Below the pieces are notes generated by a model. It did no database searches. It saw only the letters and a list, made by a program, of their open reading frames with translations, and had not been told where the DNA came from. A stretch of 64,000 nt of DNA from Glossina fuscipes (lineage: Eukaryota > Arthropoda > Insecta > Diptera > Glossinidae): contig NW_023998455.1 of the NCBI RefSeq assembly GCF_014805625.2, positions 7,392,564 to 7,456,563 of the forward strand, written 5' to 3'. The stretch's first letter is position 1, and every line of letters begins with the position of its first letter. This document shows positions 48,791 to 61,400 of this stretch, piece after piece. The position numbers were made by a program, and so were the translations under genes.

Positions 48791-50444
48791 ATAGTGGGCC
48801 GTCGCCCACTGTAGAGTTTTCACATTTCAATCCCACGTCCCTTCTCGTTTGTTTTTCATAATTGATAGTTGATTGTTTTCCCATTTTGTGCTTAACGGGT
48901 TACGGAATGCCGACTACGCGATACTGCAATTCAAGCCCTAAGCAAAATTTGTTTAATAATAAGTGAAAAAAAAATCTTCATAGTGAAACAAATGAAATCA
49001 ATCTCAACTGAAAACGAATGAAATGAAAAGTTTAGCTAGCTAACCAATCAACAAGAACTCGTACGATATTCAAATTTGTAATTGAAACCTCCTAACGATT
49101 GAGAATACATAGGGTTGAGGCGCTTCCATATGTTCACTTCCACTTTTTTACCATCACTACTGTTGTCCACTGTACCTAACCTTAATTTTATATTTAGAAA
49201 AAAAAAGATTGACCGGTGACGGTTTTAGTCAACTTTGAAATTCTCTCTTATTAACACACTAATGTTACATTTAGTCAATAACACTTAAAGACCAAACACC
49301 AAAGTATTTTGAATCACAAAAAAAAAAAAAAAAAACTTCTCAATTCCCTTTTTCCTACTAATTAAATACATAAAACGGGAGAGAGAAAGGAAAAACTTTT
49401 CAAATTATCTGCAAACTTTTTCAATAAAAATAATACTCATAAATAAAAGAATAATAAACAAATATAACAATTAGTTAAATTAAATAAAAGAATTATCAAA
49501 AAAAAAAAAAAAAGAAAAAACTTAAAAATGTGCCAAACTATTTTATGTAACACAAACAATTTATTTATTAGCTTATGATAACAAATCGAAGCAAGAGAAT
49601 ATCCGCAGGATGATGTGATCAATGTTTCTTTCAGAAGAAGTCTGTGCAAATTAGTCCCAGTGAAGAATGTAGCAATAAAAAGGTATCAACATCTGAAGAC
49701 GGAAGCCGCGATTTATTAACGTTCAATAAAGAATCGATCCATTTTTGGAATGATTAGCAGGAATTAGTTGACGTGTGTACATTCATGGTCCCTTAGAATG
49801 CATCCGTTCTAACGATATAACGTACGAGCCGCCTCTTAAAGGTTTTTCAAACCCTGGGACTTCACGCATGCGCATTAAGGCCCATGATTTTCTTAAAGAG
49901 TAAGCCAAAGACATTGATAAAAGGTCGACTTCCCCTTTTGAAAATGCTGCTAAATAGGAGAAAGTTTGAAACTCGAAAATTATCTTAAATTGACTTTTCG
50001 CATTAAGATTGTCTTAAAAAAAATATTTTTATTTAATTTTTTTTATATTAATTTTGCAGCGTAGTAATTAAAGTTTTGAAAAGTAATTCTACATTTGCAG
50101 CTTAATTTGTAGCCTTTTTCCGCTCTAAGGTATTGTTTTGTTTTCCTCTTAGGATTGTCCTACAATTAGTTAGGACCGAGTTGGTTCGAAGTATGTATGT
50201 CGACAACGCGGCAGTCATTTATCTTGTCCATATCGAGACAATGATTATTTACTCTGTTGGTTCAGCTGATACCAGAATTGTTGATATTATCTGGATTCGT
50301 GCGATAATTTTTCATACAATGTCAGAAATATTTATGAGATTCCCTGCGATTTTCGATGCATTAGATGTCAATTACCATTGATATGGAATTTCTCATAGTG
50401 CCAATGTTCAAGGTGTTGACCAATATATATATTTATTTTTTTTT
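48791..50444. other. Downstream non-coding DNA with several AATAAA hexamers
   Basis: AATAAA occurs at 49423, 49442, 49453, 49674 and 49725 in a strongly A-rich stretch. One of these could be the gene's polyadenylation signal; chance occurrence is equally likely. Confidence 0.4.
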
Positions 50445-50470
50445 AATGTGACCAATCGCTGGCACAAGGC
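50445..50470 (-). mobile_element. SINE family A, 3'-end fragment
   Basis: GTGACCAATCGCT is the reverse complement of the family's 3' end seen at 53165 and matches the right end at 42157. It abuts the family C repeat that starts near 50488. Confidence 0.4.
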
Positions 50471-50487
50471 GAAACGGGAAAAAAGGG

Positions 50488-50975
50488 GCTGGTATATCTT
50501 TTTTTTTTTGCGAACGGGAGAATGTGTACCACATAAAATACAAGGTTTGGCAGACGGACAGATAGACAGACAACCAGACGGGTAGAAGGACAGACAAACT
50601 GGCGGACATGTTTAGACGTATTTTGAATTTAAAAGTGGTCAAGAACTTGCGCACTTTATGGTGCACTTTACTACACCATCGTCCAAAGAACATTAGTTCT
50701 AATTTTTGTACATTTGTCTACCGTGGGTTATGAGTAACGAGAGAAACAAGAAGTATTCTCAGATAACGTGGTATTGTACGCGCGTCCTTTGACCAATTTG
50801 GACCATTTTCGATACCAAACTAGGAGCGAAATCTTCCAATGGTTCTTCCAAATTTGAAGTCGATAGCATCTTTCTGCGACCAAGAGAATGGTGACGACAG
50901 ACGTTAGGCATACAGATGGACATACTTCGATCCAAAATTTGACGCTGATCAAATATATGTCTTGTGAGGTCTCTA
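50488..50975 (+). mobile_element. Dispersed repeat family C, copy 2
   Basis: It is collinear with 1228-1655. It has the same TTTTTTTTTTGCGAACGGGA start, a longer GACGGACAGATAGACAGACA block, TTTGTACATTTGTCTACCG, AAATTTGAAGTCGATAGC, GCGACCAAGAGAATGG and GCTGATCAAATATATG. Both copies are clearly old. It lies about 2.7 kb beyond the zinc-finger gene's stop. Confidence 0.65.
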
Positions 50976-52071
50976 AAGTATCTTCTTCTGAGCGTTAAAA
51001 ATGTTTCGACAAATAGAATATAAGTCTTATCATTCAGTAATGAATACGAGAAGGGAACTTAGCAAGTTCATAATATTCAAATGATCTGGAAAGTTTTGTC
51101 AAATATTGCTAGGAATGGCAACGTTGATCACATTAGCCTCAAGCTACTGGGAAATGTTTGACACATCAAGTATTCAATTGTTTTTCTTTAGTAAATCTTA
51201 GAAAATTTAGTGGTACAAGAAAATTCTATTATTTACATATATATATATATATGTATGTGAAACACTTTAGCTAAAATACTTGCCATTTTTTCCTTAATTA
51301 AATTTATTAAACTTAAAGGTCTAAGTTTTCTTTTTGTTACTTTTAATAGATAAAAAAATATAAAAAAAAATTAATGCCAAGTAATTGTTTATTATTTAAA
51401 AATAGAAAAATAATAAATAATAAATAACTGCCAATATATTTAAAAGTGTAAATGTGATTATGTTTCCTTTAGCTATTTATGATATTGTAAAATATGGTGT
51501 GGGCTGTCGTTATAAATAAAATTCCAAAAATGCAATTTTTTCTTAAAAACAAAACAAAAAAAAATTAATTAATAAACAAAAAACGAAACCAAAAAAAAAA
51601 ATTGCAAAAAATTTGTAAAATCTTCATAAGTGTTTAGTTTAATATTAATTACCCTGTTATTAATATTAAAAAAAAAACGAATTCTCATTTATAAATTAAT
51701 TTTGATTTTATTATTATCTCGCGTAACATATCTATTCACACCTATTTTTATATAAATATTACTTCAATATTTTCCTTTTAAACTATTTGTTTGATTAATT
51801 ATTATTTCGTTTTTATTTTTTTGTACTTTATAAATTTTAATGTAAGTTTTTTGCTAACGAATCTTGTGTGACATTTATACGATTTTTCATTTATACGATT
51901 ATTATGAATAATCGTTCATTAGCAACTAAGAGAACATTAATGCCAATCTGCTTGTAATTGTAGCCAAGTTGAAAGTTGAATCACACGTTTGTTATTAGCC
52001 AGTGCTTTTTTTTTTTTTATTTTACTTTTAATATGAAATAATGAAATTTAGTTTATCATTATTTTTTTTAA

Positions 52072-52114
<43 letters not shown>

Positions 52115-52394
52115 GCATTATTCTTTTAGTAGATATAATTTTTTTGTTTTTTGTCTTAATTTTGCTCTCATATTAATCATTTCATAATAAAATAAAATAT
52201 TTCAATTTTATGGAATTTTTTATAAAAGAATTTTTTATTGGTTTTGCACAGACAACTTTCCTTTTTCATACGTGAGTAAGCCTTATATGTAAGTATGTAG
52301 TGCCGCAAGACAAATGAAAACGAATGTTATTAATATTAATAAGGATTGCTTCAATGCAATACTCTACTCGGGACTTTAAACGGAATGCAACGTT
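50976..52394. other. Very AT-rich kilobase downstream of the gene
   Basis: From about 51240 to 52260 the sequence is almost purely A/T, with many ATTA and TTTA units and the ATT microsatellite. It could be a distal 3' UTR, matrix-attachment-like DNA or simply degenerate sequence; nothing decides. Confidence 0.4.
52070..52115. repeat. (ATT)n microsatellite
   Basis: About 15 consecutive ATT units within a very AT-rich kilobase (51240-52260). Confidence 0.97.
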
Positions 52395-52515
52395 GGTGAA
52401 CTTTTGTTAAGTGGGTCTGTGAGCCCAATCGATAAGCCTTACGCCGTTACCGCCTGAACTCTCATAAAAGCTCTGGCCAAAACAAACTTTACCGCACTCC
52501 GTCTAACTTAGCAGG
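52395..52515 (-). mobile_element. SINE family A, minus orientation, partial
   Basis: The minus strand reads GCGGTAAAGTTTGTTTTGGC, GGTAACGGCGTAAGGC and CGATTGGGCTCAC, aligning with the central body at 27115 and 29148. Ends are not recognisable. Confidence 0.6.
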
Positions 52516-52984
52516 ATCCCGGTTTTCTGAAATCCAAAGCAATATTAAATCACCCCTATGTGTAAGCGATTGCTACCCTTATGGACTCACGTTAATCCAG
52601 CTCAATCTTGATGTCAACATACGTGTCAGTATATCTTACTTTATGCGGCGCTCAAGGCGCTCTGCGTCTATGAAATTCAAGACTTCGTATTTCTTTTCTG
52701 GGGCAGTTACGACAGGTTGGCATCAGATGACGCTGGTCGTTTTGCTTAAAGAAAATAGGATTTTTAAATTCTCGGTAAAAATCCCAACCATATCAGACAA
52801 AACTTCGTTTGCAGAATTTTTCGAAAACTGACACCGTTTCGAAACGGTCGCGAACCTTAGCTTCAGAACTGTTAATTAGAATATGAAAAAATCCAGTCGA
52901 CTTTCGGCAGTAAACTAAAAGTCAATTTACAAAAAAATGTAGAGCAATCCTATGCAAGAAAGATTTTTACACGGAACAGGATCG
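52516..52984. other. Non-coding spacer between two SINE copies
   Basis: No recognisable feature. It lies between the minus-strand SINE at 52395 and the plus-strand SINE at 52985, so the two copies form an inverted pair with a loop of about 470 bp. Confidence 0.5.
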
Positions 52985-53182
52985 ATAATCAGAAAGTTTA
53001 ACTCTTAGCAACCTGCTCGTAGCTGTAGAGACTGCTCACTTGGTAAAGGTATAAAACTTATCGCTTGGGTACGCACTCACTAGGCTGCTGCCAATCGCTA
53101 CCTCTCTCTCTTTAGCGACCGCTTTTTAACCGTTTCGATGTTGCACGTACAGGGGCCATCTCCTGAGTGATTGGTCATAAAT
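52985..53182 (+). mobile_element. SINE family A, body and 3' end
   Basis: CACTTGGTAAAGGTATAAAA, CTAGGCTGCTGCC, CTCTCTCTCTTTAGCGACCG and the end AGGGGCCATCTCCTGAG followed by TGATTGGTCATAAA match the family. The tRNA-like head is too decayed to recognise. Confidence 0.65.
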
Positions 53183-53394
53183 ATGTATTTGATAATTAGT
53201 AATGTTTTCACAAAGTTAATGCACTTTATAGCACAAATAATATTGCACGTAATAATTCAATCATGTATCCATTCCGTTCATCTTTGACGGTCATAAACTA
53301 TTTTAAAGTGCTGTAGAGTATTTAACCTCAAAGTTCAGCAATTATGTACTTGTTTTTAAATGCGTATATTATATGTCTACGTAGAAAGTGCATT

Positions 53395-53442
<48 letters not shown>
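53395..53442. repeat. (GT)n microsatellite
   Basis: About 23 GT units with one GC interruption at the left. It is the longest dinucleotide run of this type in the window. Confidence 0.97.
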
Positions 53443-53445
<3 letters not shown>

Positions 53446-54394
53446 ATATATACGTCTCTAAAACTGGGTACAAAGATGAAGTAAGGAAATTAACGAAACG
53501 GAAAAGCTAATCGTACACATTATGCAGGTTAAGAGAAATATTAGAAAAGCACCTGTGCCTAAGAGGTTGAGTTACTTTCGTGGCTTAAAGAGATTACAAA
53601 AATTACAAAAACAAAAAACGGAGGAAAATGCATTTCAGCTTTTTGCTCCCGGCCTCTTGCCTTCTTTTTCTTTCCATTTATTTTCGGTATAAAACTATTA
53701 TGCTGTAAAATTGGAACAACAAGATGTTTTAAAATCATTATTGTGATAACAGCGATTGTCAGCTTTTGAAAGTTTCACAAAGCTATGGCGCTTAACACTA
53801 ATTCCCCAATCGACATGTTATTTACCACACGCACACTGAAACGCTTAAAGAGTTTTTTTGTTGTTGTTGTTGTAGTATCCCCTTACCTTGTGTGTGCATT
53901 ATTCAGATGCTAGATCGGTGATTATGTTATATGGTGAGATTTTTCAACATTGATAAAAATTAACTAAACAATTTTTTCTATTTCTTTGCTGTACTATGCT
54001 GTACTGCGCAGCGCTGCTTTGTGCTGTGTTGTGCTTGTGCTTGTGCTTGTGTAACAAACGGTCACGTCGGTCAAGTCAATAAGTTAAGTAGTGGCAACGG
54101 TAATAGCACGAAAAAAAAAAGAAGAAAAGAAGAAAGAAAAGACAAAGTTTTACTTAGCCTGGCATACTATTACACATAACGCGAACGGCAAATGAAAATG
54201 GGTGGTACGGCGAGTAAAGCGTCAATTCTAATAGTCCGTTGATGATGATGAGATCTGTTTCCATGTTTATAAAACTTAAGAAATTAAATGCCTTTTTTGT
54301 TTGCTACTCTTATAATCATCACCGTCATCATCTTCATCAGCATTTCTTTTTATACTTCATTTTGACTGACATGTGCCGCTTTTATAGCAAACAA

Positions 54395-54418
54395 ACACAC
54401 ACACACACACACACACAA
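54395..54418. repeat. (CA)n microsatellite
   Basis: About twelve CA units. Confidence 0.95.
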
Positions 54419-54992
54419 CAATTTGAGTGCTATTCACTTGCATAGATTTGTCTGTCTGCTGGCAATAGCTTATGTTACACACGCTGACTGTAATGCGTTT
54501 TGTTAATAGTTGTTTTTTCTTCGTTAATGTTGTTGTCTAATATCAACAGTTTATGTTGTTGTTTGTTGATTGTAGTGTTCTCATCGCATTTAACATCGAT
54601 ACAATAATTAACACAATGTCAGTAGAGTTGTCAATTTTTGTTATGGCGGCATTTTGATTTTGATCTTAAACGCGGCACATATTTTCTCAAATCAATTAAG
54701 ATTCATTATCGTCATCAAAAAAAAAAAAAAAAAAAAAAAACACCATCAACATCTCTTAATACCAAGCAGTGCACTGTGCTCATATTGTAAGTTATAGATG
54801 GCAAGCAAGGCAGTCTAAATTCTATGAGTGATAAAATTTCTTTGTTCATTAGCATGATGTGAGGCAAGCGCCTTCTATCTCTCTCTCTTGTTTAAGTTGA
54901 AATCATAATTTAAAATAGAAACATAATATCAGAAAAAGAAGCCTAAGTTTAAACACGCCGGAAGCTAGGCAAAGCACTACGTAATAGTCACA

Positions 54993-54994
<2 letters not shown>

Positions 54995-55047
<53 letters not shown>

Positions 55048-55050
55048 TTT
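54995..55050. repeat. (CT)n/(GA)n microsatellite
   Basis: About 22 pure CT units are followed by CT-rich sequence. In flies GAGA repeats can bind GAGA factor; that would be a regulatory possibility here, not an observation. The reverse strand translates as Arg/Glu repeats. Confidence 0.97.
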
Positions 55051-55342
55051 ATCCTTATTCTTAATTTATTTTCGTCTTCCTTCAACTGCAAGTCAACGTT
55101 TAGTACGCCAAATGAGAAAGAGAAAGAAAAAACAGAAAAAGGACAAGGAAAATGAGGAAAGAGTCTGTGAAATAATCCAAAAGTGAAAAATTCAATCGAG
55201 AAATGCCGAGGGGAACGGTCTATTATATATCTTCTTTTTTTTTTGTTTTTTCTTTTTGACCCTAAAGACCATAAGCTATGTACACATGTATATCATATAC
55301 ATACCATCTGTTCTTAATTTTCTTTCACTTGTCTTATATACA

Positions 55343-55369
55343 CATATATATATATATATATATATATAT
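55343..55369. repeat. (TA)n microsatellite
   Basis: About thirteen TA units. Further (TA)n runs lie at 55834-55858 and 56058-56079, making 55.3-56.1 kb a cluster of such repeats. Confidence 0.95.
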
Positions 55370-57794
55370 GCAAAAAATTCAAAAACTAAAATAACGAAGT
55401 TTATTAAAATTCCAAATAACAATAAAATTTAAGAAAAAGGAGAAAAAAAAAAGCAAAAACAAAATGTGTATATAGACTGTAAAACTAAATTTGAAAAAAA
55501 AGGAGAAAAGCCATTTTTAATTAGCGTGAATTATGAACATGTTAAATATTTTATTAGCTACTAATTAATACAATTAGCCAAAGTCAACACCTTAGCCAAT
55601 TAAAAAAAAAATTTAACACACAAATAAATAAAAACATTAGTACATGTGTTAACTATTACAGCAACAACAAAAAACATTGCACTTTGATTTCCTTAACTAA
55701 TGTTAAAATAAATTAAAGCTCTTTACAGTAACACTGCGTTACGGTAAACTGTGTCAATAACACGAACGCTTGCTATGACGACGGACATTATATCCCAAGG
55801 GATCCCATTAGATCAAATATACATACATACATATAATATATATATATATATATTATATATAAACTAGTATATATATATGTATATAAACTACTGAAAAAGT
55901 AAATATCAGAAGAAAACCAACATCACAACAAGACATATGTGTGCACGTTATAGAAGCCAATTAAGTAACGAACGAAGGAAAGTAAAGTGCACAAAAACAA
56001 TATTTATCAGAATATTACATAACACAAACAAGTAATGTACAAACAATGGCAAACGATATATATATATATATATATATATTTTTTGTGCTTTTTTTCTCCC
56101 CCTTACCATCCATTACCGTGGCTTCCTCTCCATACAAGTCTTGTCATGCAAATGGACTTAGTATCGTAATGAAAAAAAACTAATTTAACTCCTTGGTATT
56201 GCGGCATGAGATCACAGGGCCCTCCTAATTACCTCTTTCGAAGCATTAGTCATCGAAGGTGCAGGCCGTGCAATCCAGTCCACGCAGAAATTTTTCCGGT
56301 TCTTCTAAAGTTACTTTAAAATTCTTTTTGGTAAGCTAACTGGTCTCCGTATCTTCTTCTCTCTCCCTTGACAAATCCATCACTTTTGTTCTTCGGTACA
56401 GTCCAATATGTACAATCTAGATAATGAATTTACTGCGTCAAGCATAGGTTCCTTTCTTCTTTCCAAGACTTTTTTTGAATTTCCACGATCAGGGAGCTAC
56501 TGACACACTAGCCGATCGAATCTGATTTAGCAAAAATTTAATTATCAAAGACATGTTGCCTTGCTTTATTCCACATATCACGCAAATTTTGAAATAACCA
56601 TCACGTTGACCGCAATTCGCAATTTTACAACTCACTAACGAATTTCGTGATAATTGATTGCAAGCAAATCGATTCTGTAACGTAATCAATTGAAGTTTGT
56701 TTTCAATTTAGTCATAAAGAGTGATTTGAATTTTTCAACTTTATTGCAATTACTTCCATTTTCTTTCTCATTTTCTGGACAATAAAATTTTAATAAAAAA
56801 AAAACTTTATTGCTCCAAGTATTGGCTAAACATTTGAGAAAATCTGCAACAACCTTGTGTTATATTTATGTAGATATTAAATATTTAGTCTAATTGACTT
56901 CTAAGCGTAAACGTGACTTTGTTTGTCGGACCCGCATTGAAAATAATCAGAGTTTAGCTTTCATAACTGAATATTTATTTATTCACAATTCACAAAGGAT
57001 TTGCCTTTAATGCATATCAGTTCCATTTGAAAGTCGACAATCGACTCCGCATCTCATCGTTCATGCTCGACCTTAATTTTGAAATGATTGACTTTGTCCT
57101 ATGTACAAGAAATGCATACGAAAGTAGTAGTAGTAGTAGTAGTATGGGTTCAAGTAACCCTGGTCCTGGTTCCGAACTATTAAGGTTTGCTTTACTTGCT
57201 TCGGCCAGATAGATTAGGCTGAAATATCCACTCTACAGATCCCTATGCTATTGTCAAATAACTAAGTTAGATGGATATTTGCCACCTACTCTTGTTTACA
57301 CAATGATCTTCTCATCGTTTTAGCCGCGGCGCCGTGTGAATGTGTTTGTAAGCGTTATCTACGCACACTCTCTCTCTCTCTCTCTTTGTCTTTATTTTAT
57401 GTACTTCATTAAATTTTATGTGGCAGCGATTGCTAACAACTTAACGCATATATGTATGAATGAATTGCTTTCCTACAAATTATCTTGTGTTTAAAGAGCA
57501 AACTGCTTGCATTTGTTCCATTGAAACCATTGCAAACCTTTGTTTTGAAAAAAGCAAAAAAGCAAAAAAGCAAAAAAAAAAAAAAGGAATAGGTGGGTAC
57601 CCAAAGATTCGGTTTAAGCAAAATATAATTTCTTTCTTCTCCATGTATTTGCAAATATGCAAAAAAAATTGAATTATTGCCTTATGTGATAAGCGGCTTA
57701 CGCTTTTGGCCATATTTCTTCGACTGCTTTGAAGTATCGAAGACAAAGTTTCAAATACAATTTATTGCTTGTATCGCATTTTAGAAATAAAATT

Positions 57795-57795
<1 letters not shown>

Positions 57796-57827
<32 letters not shown>
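57796..57827. repeat. Poly-T run of 32
   Basis: A long homopolymer within unremarkable AT-rich DNA, responsible for a poly-Phe frame. Confidence 0.95.
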
Positions 57828-57828
<1 letters not shown>

Positions 57829-58420
57829 TGTATCGTAAAAAGGCAATTAAAAATATGTCTATCACGAGTGGAATTGACAGGTGCGATAACTTAATAAATT
57901 TATGCTATAAAAATGCTCTAAAATTTACGCAATCATACTTTTATGTAACGAAAACGCGTATTTGTTACTCTTATCGTAATTATGATTGAACAGCTAGTAC
58001 ATATATCTCTTTAGAAAAGTTGGGCATGCGGCAGTTCTAAGCAGCAGTAAAGGCAACTTTCATAAAGATCCGAAAATATGCTAGAAATGTTATGTTATTA
58101 GACAGACCTCTTGGCAATAATTCTTCAATCGGTTAGATCTAGAATGTTGGAAGAGGCTTACTACTGTAGACTGTAGTAATATGATAATCAAGGCTCTAGG
58201 ACAGCTTAGCAATTCATCAAACCAAAATCAGTTCCATGACTTGCGTGTGAAAGGATATTCATATATTCGTATACGATCTCCTGAATGATCTTTTTAAATA
58301 CAAATGTTACTTTTATGCATTCTTACTCAGTCAAGCCTTCAATCATATGGCATGCGAATGAAAATGTCGAATTTAAGTACGAAAGAATCCATTGGAACTC
58401 GCTTTAATCCTGCTCGTAGT

Positions 58421-61400
58421 CAATAAAGAAAAGAAAAGAAAAGAAAAATTCTTGTAAATAATATCTTATGTAAAATACATAAAGACGTATTCGTATTTAC
58501 TTAAAAAAAAAAAAACGGAGAGTAAATGAAAAATGCAAGAAACTCATTGCTTTTGCAATTCGTATAAGTTGATGGTTATAAAGCAAAAAAGAACATCATG
58601 CTTCTGGGCGCAATATATATACATGTACACATATAAATAAATATTTGTTTACCAGCCCACAACTTGTGTCGTACAATTGTTCGAAGAATTGTCCTAGAAA
58701 AATGTTGGATTTAAGGCAAAGCAAATAAGCAAATATAGTCAGACAGGCAGACATAAACAATTCATTTCGTTGGCCATAAATTTATACAAAATTTCACTTG
58801 AATGAATTCCTAATTTAAGATAATTCTTCTCTTGTCAAAAAGTGGATCAGCCAGCATTAATAAGTCAGTTAGCAAACACTTGCTATTGTTATTGTTGTTA
58901 TTGTCGCTGCTATTGCAATCTTAACACAGCACAACACAATACGCCAACACCGTATGACCGTAATGACCAACGGAGTGACGACCGTAGAAAACATGTTTTT
59001 GACGCACATACAAAACAAGTGAAATTCATTGTTTAAGCATTGAAATGAAAAGAAAGACGAACAGCAATAGAATGAGCAAAAGAAAAAAAACAAAAAAAAA
59101 AAAAGAGTGATTTTTATGCACAAATTTGCTAAACTGAAACTACTCGCTGTTGATGGCAATGGTAATGGTGATGGTGCGGTGGTGGTGAACCTAGTGGCGA
59201 TGTTTACCATAATAATGAATAACAGCGCCCGTAGAAGGAGCAGTGAAACAAAGGCAAAATGCAAGCTGCATACAAGATGCGAACAGCACGTGTGTGTAGA
59301 AAAAACAAACAAATAAACAACAACGACAACAACAACAACAATAATAATAATAAAACAAAGCAAAAAGACCCAACAAATGCAACACGAAGGCAAAAAAAAA
59401 AAAAAAAATTATAAGTAATGTTTTTATATCGCTGTTTTTGTTGCAGTTTTCATTTTGTTGTGTACACTGGCACATGCTGTACACACATACGTAGACAATA
59501 CGGCTACAATGGGCAACCAACTAACATGCACTTGGCTAATGTTATTGTTCATTGAACAACTATAACAAAAACAACAGTAACGTGAAATGGAATAAAAACT
59601 TTTAAACAACGATAATAAGGAAACAATAGACTAATAAAAGCAACAAACAGCACAGTTTGATTACAATTATGATGATGAGGACAACAATGATTCAGTGCCG
59701 TGGAGGACTTTACCAAAGGGTGGCTTGAAGAGCTACTACTCCTTTAGCTACTAGTGGCTGTGGCTGTGGCGATTTGTGAAACGTTTAGAAAACACAAGTG
59801 CTTAATAGTTGTCGATGCTGCTTACTGCTACTGCTGCTGTTTGCCCAAGCAACAGGAACAAGTTACAAGCATCTGTATGCGCGCTTTAATGTGTATGCAT
59901 TTTATAGAAAAAGATTCAGTCGTCAGGCCTTTTAGAGTGGATGAATCCGATGAACGCGATGCAACTGACCACTGCATGAAAACCAAAAAAAAAAAAAAAA
60001 CACTTTTATAAAACATGTTCAAATATAAAAAAAAGAGAAACAAACAACAAAACGAAGTAAATGCTTCATAAAAACATGAAATATTGGACAGTTAAGTGCA
60101 TCTCAGGCACTTGCATTCATGTACATGCACGGCGGCCACTGACTCTTAACAAATATAGTGAATACAGAAAAAGTCATATTCATTCAATCTAAACGAAAGA
60201 CGGAAAGACGGTACAACATTAATGAATACTAGATGCTCTGGTAGCTTAACTTCAAAGGAAACATTAAACATATGAAGCGAACTATCGATGCGAACTTTGA
60301 ACACCGAACGCTATACAAGATTAACAGATCGTAATTAACAGATAATGAATAAATGGCGACAGTCATTAACGGGTAATCGGTAACTGATAACAGGTCCATA
60401 ATAGATAGCAGCCTATAAACAAAGGGCGGAAGATGATAATCGAAAGGCAAGCAAAAGCAACCAAGAGTAGTCTTAAGAAAAGTATTAATAAATTTGGGAG
60501 AATTAGGTCAAAGAAGCTTTTTCCGATAGAATCTACAAAGTTTAAGAGTCGGATAAGTCGGATTTGCAAACTTTACAGCGAATCTGCTATACCGAGCTCC
60601 TTTGAAGGCGTCGGCCACTATAGCAAAAACGGTCTACTTTAGCCTAGCAGTGGTATTAAAATTTTAAGTTAGCAATAAATGCTTTGGCTTTTTTCCGTTC
60701 CGTTGACGCTGTTATTGTGTTTTTCAGTAGCTGCTCCTTTGGCCATTTGTATCAATGTGTTTTGAGGAACGAAGATGAAAACGAGCAACATAACGAATCT
60801 AACAAAAAAAAAACAAGAAGAAAAAAATGCAAAAATAAAACAGCAAAAAAGAATGCTCCCCTCTGACTGGCATTTGCATATATAATACTTATTTTAGCCG
60901 TATGTGTGCATCTATGCGAAAAGCTGGTGAAACATAGATGTACGCTTAACCGAGGTCCTCATAAAATCTGTAGTAAAACTGCATTATAACTCAGAATGCC
61001 TTAATGCTTCTTCATTGGTAGCGCGACGTTTACGCCGACAGCAACAAAGCCAAGCAATTGAATAAGGATATCGCTCGCCTTAAGAAGATGATACTTAGCA
61101 GAGATCTTCCTTAATTTCGAACTTAAGCAAATCTATTTTGCAAAAATTGGAAATTCCTGTTACGCACAACAACGCCTAAAAAGCTACAAAGCTTAACTGC
61201 AAGCCAGTTCAAAAGGCATGAAGAAATTTAGCATCGGATCATGGAGTGTCGATTAAGAACCTCTGCCATGACCTGTAGGAGAAAATCAGGCAGAGCAAAA
61301 GTCATCGCGTAGACCGTTTTTCTAATGTTTTACAAAAACTCAACTCTACTTACCTCTGCCTCGCTCACTGGCTCACTGGCTCACTTTACTGCTTACGAGG

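Larger units (their letters stand above)
53183..58420. other. Non-coding, microsatellite-dense
   Basis: It contains long GT, CA, CT and three TA microsatellites, two long homopolymers, a GCTTGT tandem at 54032-54051 and an AGT run at 57121-57142. None of the frames resembles a protein family. Confidence 0.55.

Noticed and set aside
58869..59393. 174-codon minus-strand open frame rich in Val, Ile, Phe, Leu, Cys
   Set aside because: It is a translation of AAC/AAT/GTT-type microsatellites and poly-A/T. There is no domain, and the overlapping frames are equally open.
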